Source of the DNA: Owenia fusiformis
Lineage: Eukaryota > Annelida > Polychaeta > Sabellida > Oweniidae
Assembly: GCA_903813345.2 (NCBI GenBank)
Contig: CAIIXF020000011.1
Location: forward strand, 16,043,754-16,103,753
Direction of reading: 5' to 3'
DNA: 60,000 bases
Positions 56,937 through 60,000 of the stretch are shown here, piece after piece (the first letter of the stretch is position 1; every line of letters starts with the position of its first letter). Both the position numbers and the translations under genes were made by a program. Below the pieces are notes generated by a model, which had not been told where the DNA came from, ran no database searches, and saw nothing but the letters and a program-made list of their open reading frames with translations.

Positions 56937-57679
56937 GTAAGCAAAGGACACTAAATTATTAATTCAATGAAAATTTCAATCACTAAGTATCGTATATCTT
57001 ACATTTTAAAGCTGATAAGTCTACAATAAGATAAGTGTAAATTAAATGTCATGTGCGTTTTTGTGATTTTTGTGACAATGATTCCTAAAAAGATGACAGG
57101 GAGTAGTGTTAGACGGCGTTTACTCATACGTTAACCCTAAAGTGTACAACGTATTTCTCTTAACACTAATGGACGGAGGGGGGTCAGATGACTCCCATGG
57201 CATTTCAAAAGTTGAAGAGGTACCGTCAATAGTAAGGTACCATCATATTGTAGGTCATTCAAAACTCTCGAGGTATTATAAATTATTTCTTGTATTAAAT
57301 CTCAAAAAGTAGGTCAAACGGGGTCAAAAGTAGGTCAAAGTGACATAGGGGCCATAGGAGCCGTTTTCGCGTATTTTTATCACACCATCGGTGGGATATA
57401 GTCGTCATCCTGGTCGTGGTCGTGGTCGTGATCGTGGTCGTGATCGTCCCGCTTTTTGTCATCGCCGTTTAAGGAAAACTGCTCATCAGATTTTCTCCAA
57501 ATTCGCAGAGATGATAGAGCATATGAAGTACTAGAGCTGATTAACTTTTGGGTGGCCATCTTGTTTTCTGGCGGCCATTTTGAAGGTTTTTCGAAAAATC
57601 TTGTCATCGCCATTTCAGGAAAACCGCTCAAAGTATATTTTGTTGTTTCCAAAGCTAGCTTTCAAATTGGTTTTCTAAT

Positions 57680-57825
57680 AGCCAGTTTCTTGGTGACTAC
57701 AGAAGCCGGCTTCTGTAGTACGTCAAAAGCCGGCTTTTAAAACTGGCTTCTTTCTTGGTGACTGCAGAAGCCTGGTTTTAAAAACCGCCTTCTTGGTGAC
57801 TGTAGAAGCCGGCTTCTGTAGCACG
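57680..57825 (+). repeat. Short tandem repeat with AGAAGCCGGCTTCT palindromes
   Basis: TTCTTGGTGACT recurs at about 57688, 57752 and 57790. Each is followed by GAAGCC(G/T)G and AAAACC/GCTTTTAAAA words. The first unit contains a perfect 24-bp palindrome at 57696-57719. It lies in intron 1 of methyltransferase B. Confidence 0.65.
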
Positions 57826-58135
57826 TAAGATGACATTCCGGTGACATTCAAGTCAGAGCTGTTTCCAGGAAACTGAAATGAACTATATATTTGGGTAAAC
57901 ACTAAGTTTTAAAATGTCTGTAACTTTTTACCGTTTGTATGTTAAACCATGATACTTTGCGAATCAATGTAACTTTGGATGCTTTAAAATGATATATGAC
58001 ACATACTATGGAGACATTGGTATACGTCTGCTAAGGGGGGGGGGGGGCATACTTTCGGGACACCCTGTATATACCATGACTTCGAAAGCTTTTTTAATAT
58101 TTTCTTAATATTATTTCCATTTTGGTCTTTTCCAG

Positions 58136-58277
58136 CTTCATGTGTTAGATGCAGGATGTGGCACTGGGAACTACAGTCTTGCCCTGTTGAAGGAAGGACT
58201 GGGGCATGTAACACTCTTGGACGCATCTGAGGGAATGCTGCATGTTGCAAAAAAGAAACTTCAAACGTTCATTGAAG
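58136..58277 (+). CDS. Methyltransferase B, coding exon 2 (cofactor-binding motif I)
   Basis: Acceptor GGTCTTTTCCAG and donor GAAG|GTAAAG bound 142 bases, the same length and phases as copy A exon 2. It encodes LHVLDAGCGTGNYSLALLKE and on to KKKLQTFIE. Intact motif I and the conserved acid indicate a working cofactor site. Exons 3-6 are expected after 58277; I saw none before 60000, so they probably lie beyond the window. Confidence 0.85.
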
Positions 58278-58436
58278 GTAAAGGTATATATTTAGAGCTC
58301 AGAGTTCTAACTTTAAATATTTAGGAAAAGTGTTACAATTTGTTATCTTTACGAAATCTTTCGATTATTGTTTATTTATTCTGGTGTTTGCTTACCTTTG
58401 ATTGATGTTACCGTCTCAAAAATATATTATGGCCAA

Positions 58437-58571
58437 AAGGCCTTAATTTCAGGCCAAATTTTGAAGAAAAATGGGCTTCAAAATTTGGGCCTACTTTTGA
58501 GTTTTACGGGCAAACGTTTTTTTCTCTGAAATTTACCCACCCCTCCTGTTGCTTCCCAGATCCGCCCCTGA
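58437..58571 (+). repeat. Dispersed GGGCC-rich repeat, copy 2
   Basis: AATTTCAGGCCAAATTTTGAAG and CAAAATTTGGGCC match the repeat at 28985-29235. It ends near CCCAGATCCGCCCCTGA. Confidence 0.6.
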
Positions 58572-58994
58572 TCAATGTCTATGAGTATATATCACACCTG
58601 CCCTTTTCTCATCTTCAACCCTGTCTTTCAAATGGACCAATTTATTCCTTAAAGTCATTGTAGATGAAAAGCATACTCTAATATTGTATCCTTCGTAACC
58701 GTTCTGAGAGGCCTTTAACGTATGGTAACACTATAACACAACCGTGCAAACTGGCTCTGGTAAATTATCTCTATTTCTTATTACGGCTCATATCATCACA
58801 TTGTTTAATGAACCACTCTGGATACCCACATTCTTTTAATGACTTCACGATCTGTTCTTTTTCTTTCAACAAATCTTCAGATCTAGTACTAACCAAACTG
58901 GCCCTCTTGAACAGCGTATTCACTATACCTGCCTTTGTAGCCAACGTGTGATTAGAATTATAATTTAAATACTGATTAGTATGCGTTTTCTTTT

Positions 58995-60000
58995 TATGTC
59001 ACCACCAAAAGTGGTGACATATTATTATGGTCTCCGTTTTTTTGCGACGGCGGTTGGTGGTTGGTGGTTGGTGGTTGGAGGTTGGAGGTTGGCGTCCGGC
59101 GTCCGGCGTCTGTAACAATTTCTTACAACTTCCTATAACTTAACAAATACTGTTTAGACTGACTTCAATTTTTTTCTAAATCATCTACATGTTCTCAGAA
59201 GTTCAAATCTGACTTTAGATTAGACATTTGACCTTCAATGACCTTCTCAAGGTCAAAAAGGTCTTTTTTCAACTTGCTTCACATTGACTAAATTTTTTTT
59301 CAAAATCATCTACATGTTCTCAGAAATTCAAATCTGACTTTAGATTTGACTTTAGATTTGACATTTGACCTTCAAATCTGACTTTAGATTTGACATTTGA
59401 CCTTCAATGACCTTCTCAAGGTCAAAAAAGGTCAAAAAGGTCTGTTTTCAACTTGCTTCAAATTGACTAAATTTTTTTTTCAAAATCATCTACGTGTTCT
59501 CAGAAATTCAAATCTGACTTAAGATTTGACTTAAGATTTGACATTTGACCTTCAATGACCTTCTCAAGGTCAAAAAGGTCAAAAAGGTCTGTTTTCAACT
59601 TGCTTCAAATTGACTAAAAAAAAATTTCAAAATCATCTACGTGTTCTCAGAAATTCAAATCTGACATTAGATTTGACTTTAGATTTGACATTTGACCTTC
59701 AATGACCTTATCAAGGTCAAAAAAGGTCAAAAAGGTATTTTTTCATCTTGCTTCAAATTGACTAAATTTTTTTTCAAAATCATCTACATGTTCTCAGAAA
59801 TTCAAATATGACTTTAGATTTGACTTTAGATTTGACATTTGACCTTCAATGACCTTCTCAAGGTCAAAAAAGGTCAAAAAGGTATTTTTTCAACTTGCTT
59901 CAAATTGACTAATTTTTTTTTTCAAAATCATCTACATGTTCTCAGAAATTCAAATCTGACTTTAGATTTGACATTTGACCTTTAATGACCTTCTCAAGGT
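58995..60000 (+). repeat. Repeat element with hairpin end and ~147-bp array of AGGTCA half-sites
   Basis: The block starts with a perfect hairpin, TATGTCACCAC-CAAAA-GTGGTGACATA (58995-59021), then a GGTTGGTGGTTGGTGG tract and GGCGTCCGGCGTC. From about 59180, units of roughly 147 bp (first spacings 125 and 180) repeat CATCTACATGTTCTCAGAA, GACTTTAGATTTGACATTTG, TGACCTTCTCAAGGTCA and AACTTGCTTCAAATTGAC. The array runs off the window. Minus-strand end fragments of the same family are at 10272 and near 19178, 20208 and 23167. Confidence 0.8.

Noticed and set aside
57106-57312. 68-codon plus-strand frame
   Set aside because: It lies within methyltransferase B intron 1, has repeat-like composition (GGACGGAGGGGGGTCAGATG) and no recognised domain.
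57380-57652. Frame ending in a DHDHDHDH tract
   Set aside because: The His-Asp run is a (TCGTGG/TCGTGA)n microsatellite at about 57411-57450. No exon signals surround it and it lies in methyltransferase B intron 1 on the other strand.
58037-58049. Poly-G run as a G-quadruplex signal
   Set aside because: It is a single homopolymer of about 13 G next to a common repeat end (GGGACACCCTGTATA), more likely a repeat edge or sequencing-prone tract.

Overview
The window is nuclear DNA from an animal. It is AT-rich and intron-rich, with small exons bounded by GT/AG signals and a dense load of short inverted-repeat transposons, minisatellites and one broken LINE. The gene content and repeat style suggest a marine invertebrate, possibly a mollusc or another spiralian. 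That placement is inference and no species can be named from the sequence alone.

Layout. 0-4 kb: foldback and inverted-repeat elements. 4.26-7.50 kb (minus): an L1/Tx1-like LINE with endonuclease and reverse transcriptase, broken by a frameshift and by an inserted inverted-repeat element. 8.2-8.35 kb: a cluster of promoter-like palindromes followed by a weak candidate first exon. 10.99-37.37 kb (minus): an AEBP2 (Drosophila jing) orthologue, the zinc-finger accessory subunit of Polycomb repressive complex 2. Three coding exons join with matching phases (37372-37032, 16710-15560, 11118-10988). Its last coding exon or exons were not found. Intron 1 is about 20 kb and is full of MITEs: a pair of inverted TTAA-flanked elements, pogo-like elements and hAT-like elements.

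Nested inside that intron on the opposite strand is a possible unrecognised two-exon gene (28536-28581 and 36677-36930). It has a promoter-like block upstream and a poly(A) signal only about 50 bp from AEBP2 exon 1. AEBP2 itself starts beside two perfect CRE palindromes.

37.7-38.5 kb holds a 43-bp satellite. 38.99-42.18 kb (plus) is a six-exon class I SAM-dependent methyltransferase gene, about 290 aa, whose first exon is tandemly triplicated (the two extra copies are dead). Its 3' end runs straight into a 6.1-kb minisatellite (42312-48395) of 39/45-bp units, most of which carry an AATAAA poly(A) signal. A 145-bp-period repeat block follows (48.9-50.2 kb) and contains a stray copy of the methyltransferase 3' UTR. 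A second methyltransferase copy begins at 56817 (exons 1 and 2 visible, 58136-58277); its later exons are not seen and may lie beyond the window. The right edge (59.0-60.0 kb) is another tandem repeat, rich in AGGTCA-type half-sites.

The identifiable genes are therefore a chromatin regulator and, head to head with it, a duplicated methyltransferase family. I see no sign that they form a pathway. Most of the window is introns and repeats.
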